A stretch of 61,172 nt of DNA from Levilactobacillus tujiorum (GTDB lineage Bacteria > Bacillota > Bacilli > Lactobacillales > Lactobacillaceae): contig NZ_JAAXLK010000019.1 of assembly GCF_012641185.1 (NCBI RefSeq), positions 1 through 61,172 of the forward strand. Direction: 5' to 3'. Position 1 is the stretch's first letter. Every line of letters starts with the position of its first letter. A model generated the notes under the pieces. The model worked only from the letters and a program-made list of their open reading frames with translations. It was not told where the DNA came from and did no database searches. The position numbers were made by a program, and so were the translations under genes. This document shows, piece by piece, positions 1-8,511 of the stretch.

Positions 1-67
1 ACGATTCACCACGATCACTAAGATAGTCTTCGACAGCTTTAATCTTATTTTCAACTGAAACAACCAT
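1..67 (-). CDS. 5' end of an unidentified leftward gene (partial)
   Basis: Reading leftward from an ATG at 67-65, 22 codons stay open to the window edge, giving MVVSVENKIKAVEDYLSDRG and a few more residues. A purine-rich AGAGGGG stands at suitable spacing upstream (about 74-80 on the complementary strand). I do not recognise the protein from so short an N-terminus. It is transcribed away from the pst operon, with the hairpin-rich spacer between them. Confidence 0.55.
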   Translation of the reverse strand, partial: MVVSVENKIKAVEDYLSDRGES

Positions 68-104
68 GATTTATACCCCTCTAGTTTGTTCCAACTTTTG
101 GGGT

Positions 105-200
105 ACGGGTCAAAGCCGTGTCTTCAAAGTCGCCCGTGGTGTAAGCTGGCAAAATCGCCAGCTTACACCACTTTCACGGCCGGCTCCATCCCTGGCCTTC
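105..200 (-). repeat. Hairpin element, mosaic intergenic repeat family (copy 1)
   Basis: The core is a perfect inverted repeat, GTGGTGTAAGCTGGC at 136-150 and its complement at 157-171 around a 6-nt loop. Outer arms GCCGTG (115-120) and CACGGC (175-180) enclose it. Read leftward, its flank GGGATGGAGCCGGCCGTG aligns with GAGATGGAGCCAGCTGTG at 50120-50136. There too the word leads into a GTAAGC...GCTTAC hairpin, so the two look like members of one dispersed family. Confidence 0.7.
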
Positions 201-297
201 TATGGCTTTGGTTGTGGTTTTTACCACGAAAGCAGTTAAAAATCGTGGCTATTCAGTGTTTTCAGCTCGATAGATAACGACTATGACAATTATTATC

Positions 298-477
298 CCG
301 GTCGACTGCGAAAGCCACGTTAGCCGTGAGGTTGGCAGATATGGGCTCAGGCGCGTCGTTCTACTTAGTCAGTAAGTGACTTGCTTACTGGCTTAGTAGA
401 AAACCAAGCTTGTAGACTCGGCACTTTCGAGGCTTCAAGTTGTGTTCGCACCGTTCCAGCCCATATCTGTCGACCGG
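298..477. repeat. Nested inverted-repeat element (mosaic family, copy 2)
   Basis: Outer arms CCGGTCGAC (298-306) and GTCGACCGG (469-477) are perfect complements. A second pair, GGCAGATATGGGCT (334-347) and AGCCCATATCTGTC (458-471), matches at 13 of 14 positions. Inside is an 18-nt arm hairpin (359-376 with 384-401, two mismatches). The left arm GGCAGATATGGGCTC resembles GGCAGAGATGGAGCC at 50115-50129, linking it to the same family. The two outer pairings overlap and so are alternatives. Confidence 0.65.
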
Positions 478-637
478 TAAGGCGCAAGGGACTACCAGGT
501 TGCCTAGTTTTAGTCCTGTTTTTATTGTCAATAAGGTTACAGTGCATGTTAACCCAATCATTCCGGGGGATAGAGAGGCCCCTGATTCATCAGAGCGTTG
601 AGCGATTTCGTAAAAAATTCGTCAATACTGGGTAACA

Positions 638-691
638 TTTACATAACCTTTACAATACGCCTACAAGACATTTACATTGGTTCGGTATACT
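638..691 (+). promoter_or_regulatory. PhoP-type Pho box and pst promoter
   Basis: Four hexamers sit at an exact 11-bp period: TTTACA at 638, 649 and 671, and CCTACA at 660. A -10 hexamer TATACT follows at 686-691, with no good TTGACA-like -35. Direct TT(A/T)ACA-type repeats one helical turn apart are the known PhoP-binding arrangement in Bacillota, where the box replaces the -35. The site lies about 50 bp upstream of pstS. The function is inferred from this match. Confidence 0.8.
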
Positions 692-743
692 TATTTTCGA
701 AAAGGTCGGGCAGTAGCACCCTGGCCATTAGGAGGTTAACGGT

Positions 744-1631
744 ATGTCAATGAAACGTTGGTGGCAGGGGCTGGGCTTACTAGTCGTAGTAGGCCTGGGC
801 CTCTTTGCTTATCAAACGCGCGAGACTAGTCATGCGGGTGAATCGATCACAGCGGTCGGCTCAACCGCCCTACAGCCCTTGGTGGAAGCAGCCGGGGAAC
901 AGTATACGGGCGAACATCTCGGAACGTTTATTAACGTTCAGGGTGGGGGAACCGGGACTGGACTGAGTCAAATCCAAGAAGGGGCCGTGCAGATTGGAAA
1001 TTCTGATCTGTTTGCCGGTGAACAGAAGGGCATTAGAGCCAGCGAATTGGTTGATCATCGAGTCGCGGTGGTGGGCATTACGCCGATTGTTAATAAACAA
1101 GCTGGTGTGACGCAGTTGACGACCGCTCAACTAATCCAAGTCTTTACGGGGAAGGTTACCAACTGGCATGAAGTAGGCGGGAAGAACCAACCGATTGTGC
1201 TCGTCAACCGGGCGCAGGGGAGTGGAACTCGAGCCACGTTTGAACAATTTGGCCTGGCGGGACATCAGTCCAAAACTGCTCAGGAACAGGATTCTTCAGG
1301 AATGGTTCGCCAAATTGTGGCGACCACGCCGGGGGCTATTAGCTACGTAGCCTTCTCCTATGTCGATAAAACGGTTCAAGACGTTACACTGGATCACGTT
1401 GCGCCTACGGAGGATAACGTGATCACCAACAAGTGGAAGATCTGGTCATACGAGCACCTCTATACCAAGGGCCAGCCCACTGGTTTAACCAAGCGATTTG
1501 TACATTACATTCAATCAACCGCTATTCAAAAAACGTTGGTCCGTCAATTGGGCTACCTGTCGCCGAACCAGATGCAGGTTGAACGTGATGCGAATGGTCA
1601 AATCACGCAGTTGGGAGGCGCCAAGGAATGA
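744..1631 (+). CDS. pstS: Phosphate ABC transporter substrate-binding protein PstS
   Basis: Captures inorganic phosphate outside the membrane and hands it to PstC/PstA. Residues 1-23 form a basic plus hydrophobic signal or anchor segment. The mature part opens with the PstS-like ITAVGSTALQPLVEA and continues with a glycine-rich GGGTGTG and the phosphate-contacting GSGTRATFE. At 295 residues it has the usual length. AGGAGG at about 730-735 supports ATG 744. No cysteine follows the hydrophobic stretch, so the usual lipobox is missing and the protein may be held by an uncleaved N-terminal helix. It is first in a six-gene operon behind a Pho box and overlaps pstC by 4 bp. Confidence 0.95.
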   Translation: MSMKRWWQGLGLLVVVGLGLFAYQTRETSHAGESITAVGSTALQPLVEAAGEQYTGEHLGTFINVQGGGTGTGLSQIQEGAVQIGNSDLFAGEQKGIRASELVDHRVAVVGITPIVNKQAGVTQLTTAQLIQVFTGKVTNWHEVGGKNQPIVLVNRAQGSGTRATFEQFGLAGHQSKTAQEQDSSGMVRQIVATTPGAISYVAFSYVDKTVQDVTLDHVAPTEDNVITNKWKIWSYEHLYTKGQPTGLTKRFVHYIQSTAIQKTLVRQLGYLSPNQMQVERDANGQITQLGGAKE

Positions 1632-2557
1632 AGTCAACGGAACAATTAGAGCAACAACTCAAGCGTCATTCAAAAGCCGCCAAACTTGAAATTTGGGGAA
1701 AGGTCGTCAGCTTCTCTGCACTGTTATTAATCGTGGCAGTCGTGGTCGCCATTATTGGGTTTGTGGCCTCCAAGGGGTTGGCAACCTTCTTCACCAATCA
1801 CGTCAGTTTGTGGGATTTTCTTTCCGGTAAGAGCTGGAATCCCGGCGTCACGGATGCTCATGGGAAACCAGAAGTTGGCGCATTGCCAATGATTGTGGGA
1901 TCCTTCCTGATTACGATTTTATCCGCGATCATTGCGACGCCATTTGCGATTGGAACCGCGGTCTTTATGAATGAGATCTCACCCAATAAAGGGGCCAAGA
2001 TCTTACAACCGGTGACTGAACTCTTAGTGGGGATTCCATCCGTGGTATATGGTTTTATCGGATTATCCGTCGTCGTGCCGGTCACACGGACGCTCTTTGG
2101 TGGCAGTGGTTTTGGGATTTTGTCAGGGACCTGTGTCCTGTTCGTGATGATTCTACCCACGGTGACGTCGATGAGTGTGGATGCTTTGCGTTCCGTTCCC
2201 CGGTATTATCGGGAGGCGTCACTTGCCTTAGGGGCCACTCAATGGCAGACCATCTATAAGGTGATCCTACGCGCTGCCACACCAGGCTTGATGACCGCGG
2301 TCGTCTTTGGTATGGCTCGGGCCTTCGGTGAAGCACTGGCAGTCCAGATGGTGATTGGGAATGCCGCACTGATGCCCGGCAGTCTGGTTGATCCGGCGTC
2401 AACTTTGACCTCGGTCCTGACCACCGGAATTGGGAATACGGTCATGGGCTCGCTGCAAAACAATGCGCTGTGGTCATTAGCGCTGGTTCTGCTGCTCATG
2501 TCATTAATCTTTAACCTGATCATTCGCTTGATCGGCCGAAAGGGGCGTCTCCAGTAG
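1628..2557 (+). CDS. pstC: Phosphate ABC transporter permease PstC
   Basis: One of the two membrane subunits forming the phosphate channel. The protein has 309 residues. A cytoplasmic N-terminus of about 25 residues precedes a first membrane helix at roughly 26-48, followed by about five more helices. The permease-ATPase coupling loop shows YYREASLALGATQWQTI and a downstream GMARAFGEALAVQMV. Its ATG overlaps the pstS stop (ATGA), indicating translational coupling. Paired with PstA below; the order C-A-B-B-U is typical of lactobacilli. Confidence 0.95.
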   Translation: MKSTEQLEQQLKRHSKAAKLEIWGKVVSFSALLLIVAVVVAIIGFVASKGLATFFTNHVSLWDFLSGKSWNPGVTDAHGKPEVGALPMIVGSFLITILSAIIATPFAIGTAVFMNEISPNKGAKILQPVTELLVGIPSVVYGFIGLSVVVPVTRTLFGGSGFGILSGTCVLFVMILPTVTSMSVDALRSVPRYYREASLALGATQWQTIYKVILRAATPGLMTAVVFGMARAFGEALAVQMVIGNAALMPGSLVDPASTLTSVLTTGIGNTVMGSLQNNALWSLALVLLLMSLIFNLIIRLIGRKGRLQ

Positions 2558-3444
2558 TGATGAATCCAAAAACACAAAATAAAGTGGCAATTGGGTCGTT
2601 GTACGGAATTGCCGGGTTAGTTGTCTTGATTTTAATGGCCCTGCTCGGCTATATTCTGGTCAGCGGCGTTCCCCAACTAAGCTGGCACTTTTTGACGGCG
2701 CCAGCTAAGGCCTTCTTAGAGGGCGGTGGGGTTGGCGTTCAGCTATACAACTCGTTTTACCTGCTAATCTTGGCGATGCTGATTTCCTTTCCCATTGCCT
2801 TGGGGGCAGCGATTTACCTCTACGAATATGCCAAGGATAATTGGGTGACCACCACGATTCGAACGGCCATTGAAATTCTGAGTTCACTCCCGTCAGTGGT
2901 CGTCGGGCTGTTTGGTTTCTTGTTCTTCGTGGTCCGGTTGAACCTAGGGTTTTCGATCCTTTCCGGGGCGTTTGCCTTAACGTTCTTCAATCTGCCGCTG
3001 CTAACGCGTAGTATTGAGGATTCACTGCGAACCATTGATACGACGCAGCGAGAAGGGGGCTTGGCACTGGGGCTGTCACGCTGGGAGACCATTACGCGGG
3101 TTATCCTGCCAGCCGCGGTGCCTAGTATCCTGACTGGGGTAATCTTGAGTGCCGGGCGAGTCTTCGGTGAAGCCGCCGCATTGATTTATACGGCCGGGCA
3201 AAGTGCACCGGCGTTAGACTTCACGGATTGGAATCCGTTCAACATCTCTAGTCCGTTGAATCCAATGCGTCCGGCAGAAACGTTGGCGGTGCACATCTGG
3301 AAGATTAACTCTGAGGGGATTATGCCGGATGCTAAGGCCATTTCCTCCGGGTCATCAGCGGTACTGGTTCTGGCTATTCTGTTGTTCAACTTCGCCGCAC
3401 GTTACCTAGGTAAGCGGCTGTACAAACGCTTAACGTCAGCGTAA
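2557..3444 (+). CDS. pstA: Phosphate ABC transporter permease PstA
   Basis: Second membrane subunit of the phosphate transporter, 295 residues with six predicted membrane segments, the first at about 12-35. The coupling loop reads REGGLALGLSRWETITRV, and GRVFGEAAALIYTAG follows, both PstA-like. The frame can start at GTG 2557, which shares its G with the pstC stop, or at ATG 2560 directly after it. Either start fits coupled translation, and spacing does not decide between them. PstC and PstA presumably form a heterodimer driven by the PstB ATPases encoded next. Confidence 0.94.
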   Translation: MMNPKTQNKVAIGSLYGIAGLVVLILMALLGYILVSGVPQLSWHFLTAPAKAFLEGGGVGVQLYNSFYLLILAMLISFPIALGAAIYLYEYAKDNWVTTTIRTAIEILSSLPSVVVGLFGFLFFVVRLNLGFSILSGAFALTFFNLPLLTRSIEDSLRTIDTTQREGGLALGLSRWETITRVILPAAVPSILTGVILSAGRVFGEAAALIYTAGQSAPALDFTDWNPFNISSPLNPMRPAETLAVHIWKINSEGIMPDAKAISSGSSAVLVLAILLFNFAARYLGKRLYKRLTSA

Positions 3445-3456
3445 AGGAGGTAGGCC

Positions 3457-4281
3457 ATGTTTTTAAATAACGATGTCACGGCCAAGACGGCCATGTTGGA
3501 ACGTCACATTGTCCAGCCAGCCGATCCGGAACATCCAACGATTTTATCCACGGAAGACCTCCACGTTTACTATGGCAAGAAGGAAGCCATTGCCGAGGGA
3601 GACTTGCGGTTTGCGAGCAATCAGATCACGGCCCTCATTGGCCCATCGGGATCGGGTAAATCAACCTTCCTGCGGTCGCTCAACCGAATGAACGACCGGA
3701 TTGCCACGGTGACCGGTAAGATTATGTACCGGGGAATTGATATCAATCAACCGGACATTGATGTTTACGAGATGCGTCGCCGGGTGGGGATGGTCTTCCA
3801 ACGGCCCAACCCGTTTGCCAAATCCATCTATGACAACATTGCCTTCGCTTTGCGACTACGGGGAGTAACCGATAAACATGAGTTAGATGAAATCGTGGAG
3901 ACCTCGCTAAAGCAAGCAGCGCTGTGGAATCAAGTCAAAGATGAGTTGAACAAGAGTGCGCTGGCCTTGTCGGGTGGGCAGGCGCAGCGGCTATGTATTG
4001 CCCGGGCCATCGCCGTCAAACCAGATATTTTACTGCTGGATGAGCCGGCGAGTGCCCTAGATCCAGTGTCGACCAGTCAGTTAGAAGATACGTTGTTAGA
4101 GCTTAAGCAGCAGTACAGCATCATTATTGTGACGCATAACATGCAACAAGCGGGGCGGATTAGTGAGTATACGGCCTTTTTCAATCAGGGGCGCGTGTTG
4201 GAGTATGATACGACGAGCCATATCTTCACCAATCCACAGGTTCAGATCACGAGTGACTATGTTTCGGGGAACTTCGGTTAA
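3457..4281 (+). CDS. pstB1: Phosphate ABC transporter ATP-binding protein PstB (copy 1)
   Basis: Cytoplasmic ATPase powering phosphate import, 274 residues. It shows Walker [11 protein letters not shown]-loop [11 protein letters not shown], signature [14 protein letters not shown], Walker [14 protein letters not shown] and a switch histidine in VTHNMQQA. The N-terminus is some 20 residues longer than in the second copy. The signature has QAQ, and the D-loop region reads PASALD rather than the commoner PTSALD. TAAAGGAGG upstream supports ATG 3457. Two pstB genes in tandem are usual in lactobacilli; whether the proteins pair or substitute for each other cannot be told here. Confidence 0.93.
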   Translation: MFLNNDVTAKTAMLERHIVQPADPEHPTILSTEDLHVYYGKKEAIAEGDLRFASNQITALIGPSGSGKSTFLRSLNRMNDRIATVTGKIMYRGIDINQPDIDVYEMRRRVGMVFQRPNPFAKSIYDNIAFALRLRGVTDKHELDEIVETSLKQAALWNQVKDELNKSALALSGGQAQRLCIARAIAVKPDILLLDEPASALDPVSTSQLEDTLLELKQQYSIIIVTHNMQQAGRISEYTAFFNQGRVLEYDTTSHIFTNPQVQITSDYVSGNFG

Positions 4282-4299
4282 CGAGGAGGAAAATTGATA

Positions 4300-5058
4300 A
4301 TGAGTAAGGAAATTTTAACGACGCAAGACTTGCATCTGTACTATGGCGACAAGGAAGCGTTAAAGGGGATCAACCTGAACTTCGATGCTAAAGGAATTAC
4401 CGCATTGATTGGACCATCGGGTTGCGGCAAGTCAACTTATTTGCGGACGTTGAACCGGATGAATGATCTGATTCCTAACGTCACGATTACGGGGACCATT
4501 AAGTTTAAAGGGGAGAATCTCTACGCGCCCAGTGCGGACACGGTTCAGATTCGCAAAGAAATTGGCATGGTGTTCCAACAGCCGAACCCCTTCCCATTCT
4601 CAATTTACGATAATGTGATTTATGGCCTACGAATTGCTGGTGAAAAGGATAAGGAAAAGCTGGACGCAGTGGTTGAGAAATCGCTACGGCAGGCCGCGGT
4701 GTGGGATGAAGTCAAGGACCATCTCCATGAAAGTGCCTTGGCCCTGTCCGGGGGGCAACAACAACGGGTCTGTATTGCCCGCGTCTTAGCGGTATCTCCA
4801 GAAATTATTTTGTTAGATGAACCGACCAGTGCCCTTGATCCGGTATCAAGTAGCCAAATTGAAACAACGCTCTTGAATTTACGTCACGATTATACGATCA
4901 TTACAGTAACCCACAATCTCCAACAGGCTTCGCGGATTGCAGACCGAACAGCCTTCTTTATGAACGGCGAGTTGGTAGAGGTGGACCAAACTAAGAATAT
5001 TTTCATGAATCCCGCTGAAAAGCAGACGGAAGATTATATTAGCGGTCGATTCGGTTAA
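4300..5058 (+). CDS. pstB2: Phosphate ABC transporter ATP-binding protein PstB (copy 2)
   Basis: Second ATPase of the phosphate transporter, about 252 residues. Walker A is GPSGCGKST, the Q-loop [12 protein letters not shown], the signature [14 protein letters not shown], Walker [14 protein letters not shown] and the H-loop [12 protein letters not shown] at 4294 would lie only 3 nt from the GAGGAGGA ribosome site (4283-4290). ATG 4300 has a normal 9-nt spacing, so it is preferred. It follows copy 1 by 18 bp and precedes phoU by 11 bp, in one transcription unit. It is closer to the classical PstB sequence than copy 1. Confidence 0.94.
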   Translation: MSKEILTTQDLHLYYGDKEALKGINLNFDAKGITALIGPSGCGKSTYLRTLNRMNDLIPNVTITGTIKFKGENLYAPSADTVQIRKEIGMVFQQPNPFPFSIYDNVIYGLRIAGEKDKEKLDAVVEKSLRQAAVWDEVKDHLHESALALSGGQQQRVCIARVLAVSPEIILLDEPTSALDPVSSSQIETTLLNLRHDYTIITVTHNLQQASRIADRTAFFMNGELVEVDQTKNIFMNPAEKQTEDYISGRFG

Positions 5059-5069
5059 GGAGGCAAGCT

Positions 5070-5747
5070 ATGCGTAGATTGTTTGATGATGAATTAGCAG
5101 AGTTAGACGCAGACTTCACGGAAATGGGGATGCTGGTGAGCGAAGTTGTCCAGCAAGCGGTTGATGCGTTCATGACGCGGGATGCCGTGGCTGCACAGCA
5201 GTTGATCGACCACGATCACGAGATCAACCAACGTGAAATTGCATTGGAACAGAAGACGTTTGAAATGATTGCGTTGTACCAACCGGTTACCACCGATTTA
5301 CGGGAAATCGTGACCATCCTTAAGGCCGTTTCTGAATTGGAACGGGCAGCGGACCATGCTCGTAACATCGCCCACTCAGCGATCAAATTCGGCAGTAAGC
5401 AGAAAATTCCGGTATTGGAACAATTAATCGGTGAGATGAGTCAGATTACCACCAAGATGATTCGCGAAGTCCTGACCACATACGTTAATAAAGACGATCA
5501 GGCGGCGCGTGCTTTGGCCGAAGTCGATCGGCAGTTGGATCAGTTGAACCATCAGATCAGAGCGGATAGTTATCAACAGATGCGACTAGACCCAGCGTTT
5601 GAAACGGGGGCCTCCATCTATCTGAACGTCGCACAGGATCTCAGCCGTATTGGGGATTACGTCACTAACGTTTGTGAGTGGATCGTTTACCTGAAGTCCG
5701 GGCAGATTGTTGAATTGAATCCGGCTAACTCTGATAGTCCAAACTAG
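5070..5747 (+). CDS. phoU: Phosphate signalling regulator PhoU
   Basis: Accessory protein that couples transporter activity to PhoR/PhoP signalling and restrains phosphate uptake. At 225 residues it is the normal length and largely helical, with two PhoU repeats. The metal-contacting motifs appear as ELERAADHARNIA (first repeat) and DLSRIGDYVTNV (second repeat). TAAGGAGG lies 7 nt before the ATG. It is the last gene of the pst operon, followed by a strong hairpin at 5810-5845. No phoP or phoR gene lies in this window. Confidence 0.93.
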   Translation: MRRLFDDELAELDADFTEMGMLVSEVVQQAVDAFMTRDAVAAQQLIDHDHEINQREIALEQKTFEMIALYQPVTTDLREIVTILKAVSELERAADHARNIAHSAIKFGSKQKIPVLEQLIGEMSQITTKMIREVLTTYVNKDDQAARALAEVDRQLDQLNHQIRADSYQQMRLDPAFETGASIYLNVAQDLSRIGDYVTNVCEWIVYLKSGQIVELNPANSDSPN

Positions 5748-5809
5748 GGTAGTCAGCGGTCGGAAATTAAGCAAACAAAACTTAACCAAACTTGAAGATT
5801 AACGGGAAC

Positions 5810-5845
5810 GGCCACTGGAAACTTGCTTTCAGTGGCCGCTTTCGT
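5810..5845 (+). terminator. Terminator of the pst operon
   Basis: GGCCACTG (5810-5817) pairs with CAGTGGCC (5830-5837) around a 12-nt loop and is followed by a T-rich run. It lies about 60 bp after phoU. Confidence 0.7.
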
Positions 5846-5892
5846 TATTCTTGCCATAAAAGGAATCTATTTAGAAAAGGAAGTGTCCGCTG

Positions 5893-6231
5893 ATGGCAGA
5901 AAAAAAGCGTTTTGTTCGTTCGCGCACCAACCGATTAGTGGGTGGTGTACTGGGCGGAATTGCTGAATATTTTGGTTGGAACGCCAATCTTTTACGGGTG
6001 ATCTATGTCTTAATTACCATTGCTACCCCCTTTGTCCACGGTATCTTGGGGTTGGCCGTTTACGTCATCTTATACACCTTCATGCCACTAGAAGAACGTG
6101 CTGAGGGTAGTAATCCCAGCTTACGCGATCTTTTTCGTGGGGCTGATTCGACCACTAAAGATCAGGGCCGGAAAGTCATTCATGATGTGACGGAACAGGA
6201 TGTTAAGGATTCACATAAGGATGGTGACTAG
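5893..6231 (+). CDS. PspC-domain membrane protein
   Basis: Small inner-membrane protein of 112 residues. The PspC domain occupies roughly residues 5-65: FVRSRTNRLVGGVLGGIAEY then FGWNANLLRVIYVLITI and a second hydrophobic segment ending in YTFMPLEE. The rest is a charged cytoplasmic tail. PspC-family proteins take part in envelope-stress responses in other bacteria; the role here is inferred from the domain only. The next gene begins one base after its stop, so the two are probably expressed together. Confidence 0.8.
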   Translation: MAEKKRFVRSRTNRLVGGVLGGIAEYFGWNANLLRVIYVLITIATPFVHGILGLAVYVILYTFMPLEERAEGSNPSLRDLFRGADSTTKDQGRKVIHDVTEQDVKDSHKDGD

Positions 6232-6232
6232 C

Positions 6233-6604
6233 ATGCGGTTTTGGCCACGAATTCTAGTCAACGCAGTCATCTTCTTAGCGTTGGCGGGGTTCTTTCAGAG
6301 TTCGTTAGCGGGCGGCTTACAGAACGCCTTCTACGTGTCGGGAGTCGGGATCGCCTTACTGGCTAGCTTTGTTTTAGCCTTGCTAAATGCGGTGGTGAAA
6401 CCCATCCTGTTTGTCTTATCCCTACCGATTACGGTGTTAACCTTAGGCCTGTTCAGTGTGGTAATCAATGCGGCCATGCTGGAATTGACCTCTTGGTTTG
6501 TCGGCAGTAATTTTGCCTTTTCATCGTTTGGGATCACAATGATGGTGGCAATCATCATGTCAATTTTTAATGCAATCATCAGTGATCACTTTGCGAATAA
6601 TTAA
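6233..6604 (+). CDS. Phage-holin-like family IV membrane protein
   Basis: 123-residue, very hydrophobic protein with four predicted membrane helices and the family-typical LLNAVVKPILFVLSLPITVLTLGLF-type centre (residues about 48-72), ending in ISDHFANN. An open frame extends upstream to 6200 inside the PspC gene. ATG 6233 directly after that stop, with AAGGA at 6217-6221, is the likelier start. These YvlD-like proteins commonly sit beside PspC genes. The holin label reflects similarity, not shown lysis activity. Confidence 0.75.
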   Translation: MRFWPRILVNAVIFLALAGFFQSSLAGGLQNAFYVSGVGIALLASFVLALLNAVVKPILFVLSLPITVLTLGLFSVVINAAMLELTSWFVGSNFAFSSFGITMMVAIIMSIFNAIISDHFANN

Positions 6605-6692
6605 GTTGGCGGATACAGATGAATTTGGTAGGAGTCGCCCCGTTAAAGTGCTAAAATTAGAGTAGTTCACTATGCAATAAGGAGGAACTCCT

Positions 6693-7628
6693 ATGCCAGA
6701 GAGTGTTACAGTGGCTGATCTTGTGAAAGTAAACCGGTTAGATGTCTATTCCGGTGAAGATCATCTGAATCGGCAAATTACAACCAGTGATATTTCACGT
6801 CCCGGTTTGGAATTGACCGGGTACTTTAACTATTATCCAGCAAAACGAATTCAGCTCTTGGGGATTACGGAAACGTCTTTCGCTAAGGGAATGACCCATG
6901 AAAAGATCCTCGATGTCATGCGGAAGATGTGTCAGCCGGAGACGCCGGCGTTTGTCATCTCGACGCAGCTTGATCCGCCCGAGGAACTGAAACAATCCGC
7001 TGAGGAAGCTGGAATCCCGATTCTAGGGACCAAGCTGACTACGTCGCGGGTGCTCAGTAACATGACCAACTACCTGGAAGGCAAGTTAGCCGAACGGCAG
7101 TCGGTTCACGGTGTGCTCGTTGATATCTACGGGGTTGGGGTCATGATTACCGGTGATTCTGGCGTTGGTAAAAGTGAAACCGCTTTGGAACTGGTTAAAC
7201 GGGGCCACCGGCTGATCGCTGACGATCGCGTTGAAGTTTATCAGCAAGATGAACAGACCCTAGTTGGGGCGGCGCCGGCTATTTTGAGCCACCTGCTAGA
7301 AATCAGAGGGATTGGGATCATTGATGTGATGAACCTATTTGGTGCTGGGGCCGTGCGTTCCGAGACTGATATTGACCTGATTGTTCACTTACAAGCGTGG
7401 AAAGATGATAATCATTTCGACCGGTTGGGCAATAACAGTGAATCCCAGAAGTTCTTTGATGTCGTGGTCCCCAAGATCACGATTCCAGTGCGGACGGGGC
7501 GTAACTTAGCCATCATTGTTGAAGCGGCCGCCATGAACTTCCGGGCACGCTCCATGGGCTATGATGCGACAAAGGTCTTTGACGATAATTTGAATCGATT
7601 AATCAAACAAAACTCACAAAACAATTAG
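6693..7628 (+). CDS. hprK: HPr kinase/phosphorylase HprK
   Basis: Bifunctional sensor that phosphorylates HPr on Ser46, or removes that phosphate, and so controls CcpA-dependent carbon catabolite repression. The protein has 311 residues. The N-terminal domain (1-130) is followed by the catalytic domain with H139 in RQSVHGVLV and Walker [10 protein letters not shown] at about 154-162. The signature segment around [20 protein letters not shown] is intact. AAGGAGG precedes the ATG. A TAAAAT at 6652-6657 may be its -10. lgt, gpsA, galU and trxB follow in the order usual for lactobacilli. Confidence 0.95.
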   Translation: MPESVTVADLVKVNRLDVYSGEDHLNRQITTSDISRPGLELTGYFNYYPAKRIQLLGITETSFAKGMTHEKILDVMRKMCQPETPAFVISTQLDPPEELKQSAEEAGIPILGTKLTTSRVLSNMTNYLEGKLAERQSVHGVLVDIYGVGVMITGDSGVGKSETALELVKRGHRLIADDRVEVYQQDEQTLVGAAPAILSHLLEIRGIGIIDVMNLFGAGAVRSETDIDLIVHLQAWKDDNHFDRLGNNSESQKFFDVVVPKITIPVRTGRNLAIIVEAAAMNFRARSMGYDATKVFDDNLNRLIKQNSQNN

Positions 7629-7632
7629 GGAG

Positions 7633-8496
7633 ATGGGCGTTATTTTTTCACCAATCATGGCGGCGCTTAATCCCATCGCCATTCATTTAGGCCCCATTGC
7701 CGTGCACTGGTATGGTGTGATCATCGCCACCGGTGTCGTCATTGCCGTGATTTTAGCGGTACGCGAGGGCCGTCGTCGGGGGATTGATCCCGATGACATT
7801 TACGACATGATTCTGTGGGCACTGCCGGCGGCTTTAGTTGCTGCGCGGGCCTACTACGTGATCTTTCAATGGTCATACTATGCGAAACATCCGGCAGAGA
7901 TTATTGCCATCTGGGACGGTGGCATTGCGATTTACGGTTCGCTGATCGGGGCCGGACTTGTGGTCTTTTTCTTCTGTCGGTCCCGATTTATTCCGGTGTG
8001 GTTGATGCTAGATGTGGCTGCACCAACGGTTATTCTAGGACAAGCGATTGGTCGCTGGGGTAACTTCATGAATCAAGAGGCCTTTGGGCGAATCACGAGC
8101 CTGGCCTTCTTGCAGGGACTACACCTGCCTAACTTTATCGTGAATCAGATGTTGATTAACGGTGCCTACCGTCAACCAACTTTTCTGTATGAGTCGACCT
8201 GGGACCTACTGGGTTTTGTGGTCCTCATGAGCTTACGGCATACGCCAGGACTGTTCAAACAGGGAGAAGTCTTCCTGAGTTACGTTCTGTGGTATTCATT
8301 CGGTCGCTTCTTTATCGAGGGAATGCGGACGGATAGTCTGATGCTTTTTGGTGGTTTGCGGGTGTCACAACTGCTGTCAGTCGTCCTGTTCTTGGGCGCC
8401 TTGATCATCTGGGTCTATCGGCGTCGCCAGCAGGTGCAACCAGCTGCTTATCTTGATGGCAACCCGTTTCGTGAACAATCTAAACTTTCTAAATAA
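7633..8496 (+). CDS. lgt: Prolipoprotein diacylglyceryl transferase Lgt
   Basis: Transfers diacylglyceryl from phosphatidylglycerol to the lipobox cysteine of prelipoproteins. About 287 residues with seven predicted membrane helices. The Lgt signature appears as [13 protein letters not shown], with the family HWYG near the N-terminus and RTDSL near the end. The start is uncertain: ATG 7633 abuts its AGGGAG ribosome site with no spacer, while the homologous region seems to begin at MAALNPIA (ATG 7657). I keep 7633 but would not be surprised by 7657 or a non-standard codon between them. Confidence 0.92.
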   Translation: MGVIFSPIMAALNPIAIHLGPIAVHWYGVIIATGVVIAVILAVREGRRRGIDPDDIYDMILWALPAALVAARAYYVIFQWSYYAKHPAEIIAIWDGGIAIYGSLIGAGLVVFFFCRSRFIPVWLMLDVAAPTVILGQAIGRWGNFMNQEAFGRITSLAFLQGLHLPNFIVNQMLINGAYRQPTFLYESTWDLLGFVVLMSLRHTPGLFKQGEVFLSYVLWYSFGRFFIEGMRTDSLMLFGGLRVSQLLSVVLFLGALIIWVYRRRQQVQPAAYLDGNPFREQSKLSK

Positions 8497-8511
8497 GGAG
8501 AATCCATTACT

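Larger units (their letters stand above)
68..637. other. Long non-coding spacer with nested inverted repeats
   Basis: No convincing gene lies between the leftward partial gene and pstS. Short reading frames here have no ribosome site and overlap palindromes. The spacer holds a perfect 15-bp hairpin (136-150 with 157-171), a nested set of inverted repeats between 298 and 477, and a Pho box with promoter at 638-691. Parts resemble the hairpin-rich block at 50115-50285. Confidence 0.7.

Noticed and set aside
86-277. 63-residue open frame over the first hairpin
   Set aside because: It spans the perfect 15-bp palindrome and has no ribosome site.
381-635. 84-residue open frame upstream of pstS
   Set aside because: No ribosome site; it runs through inverted repeats and its product has no recognisable features.
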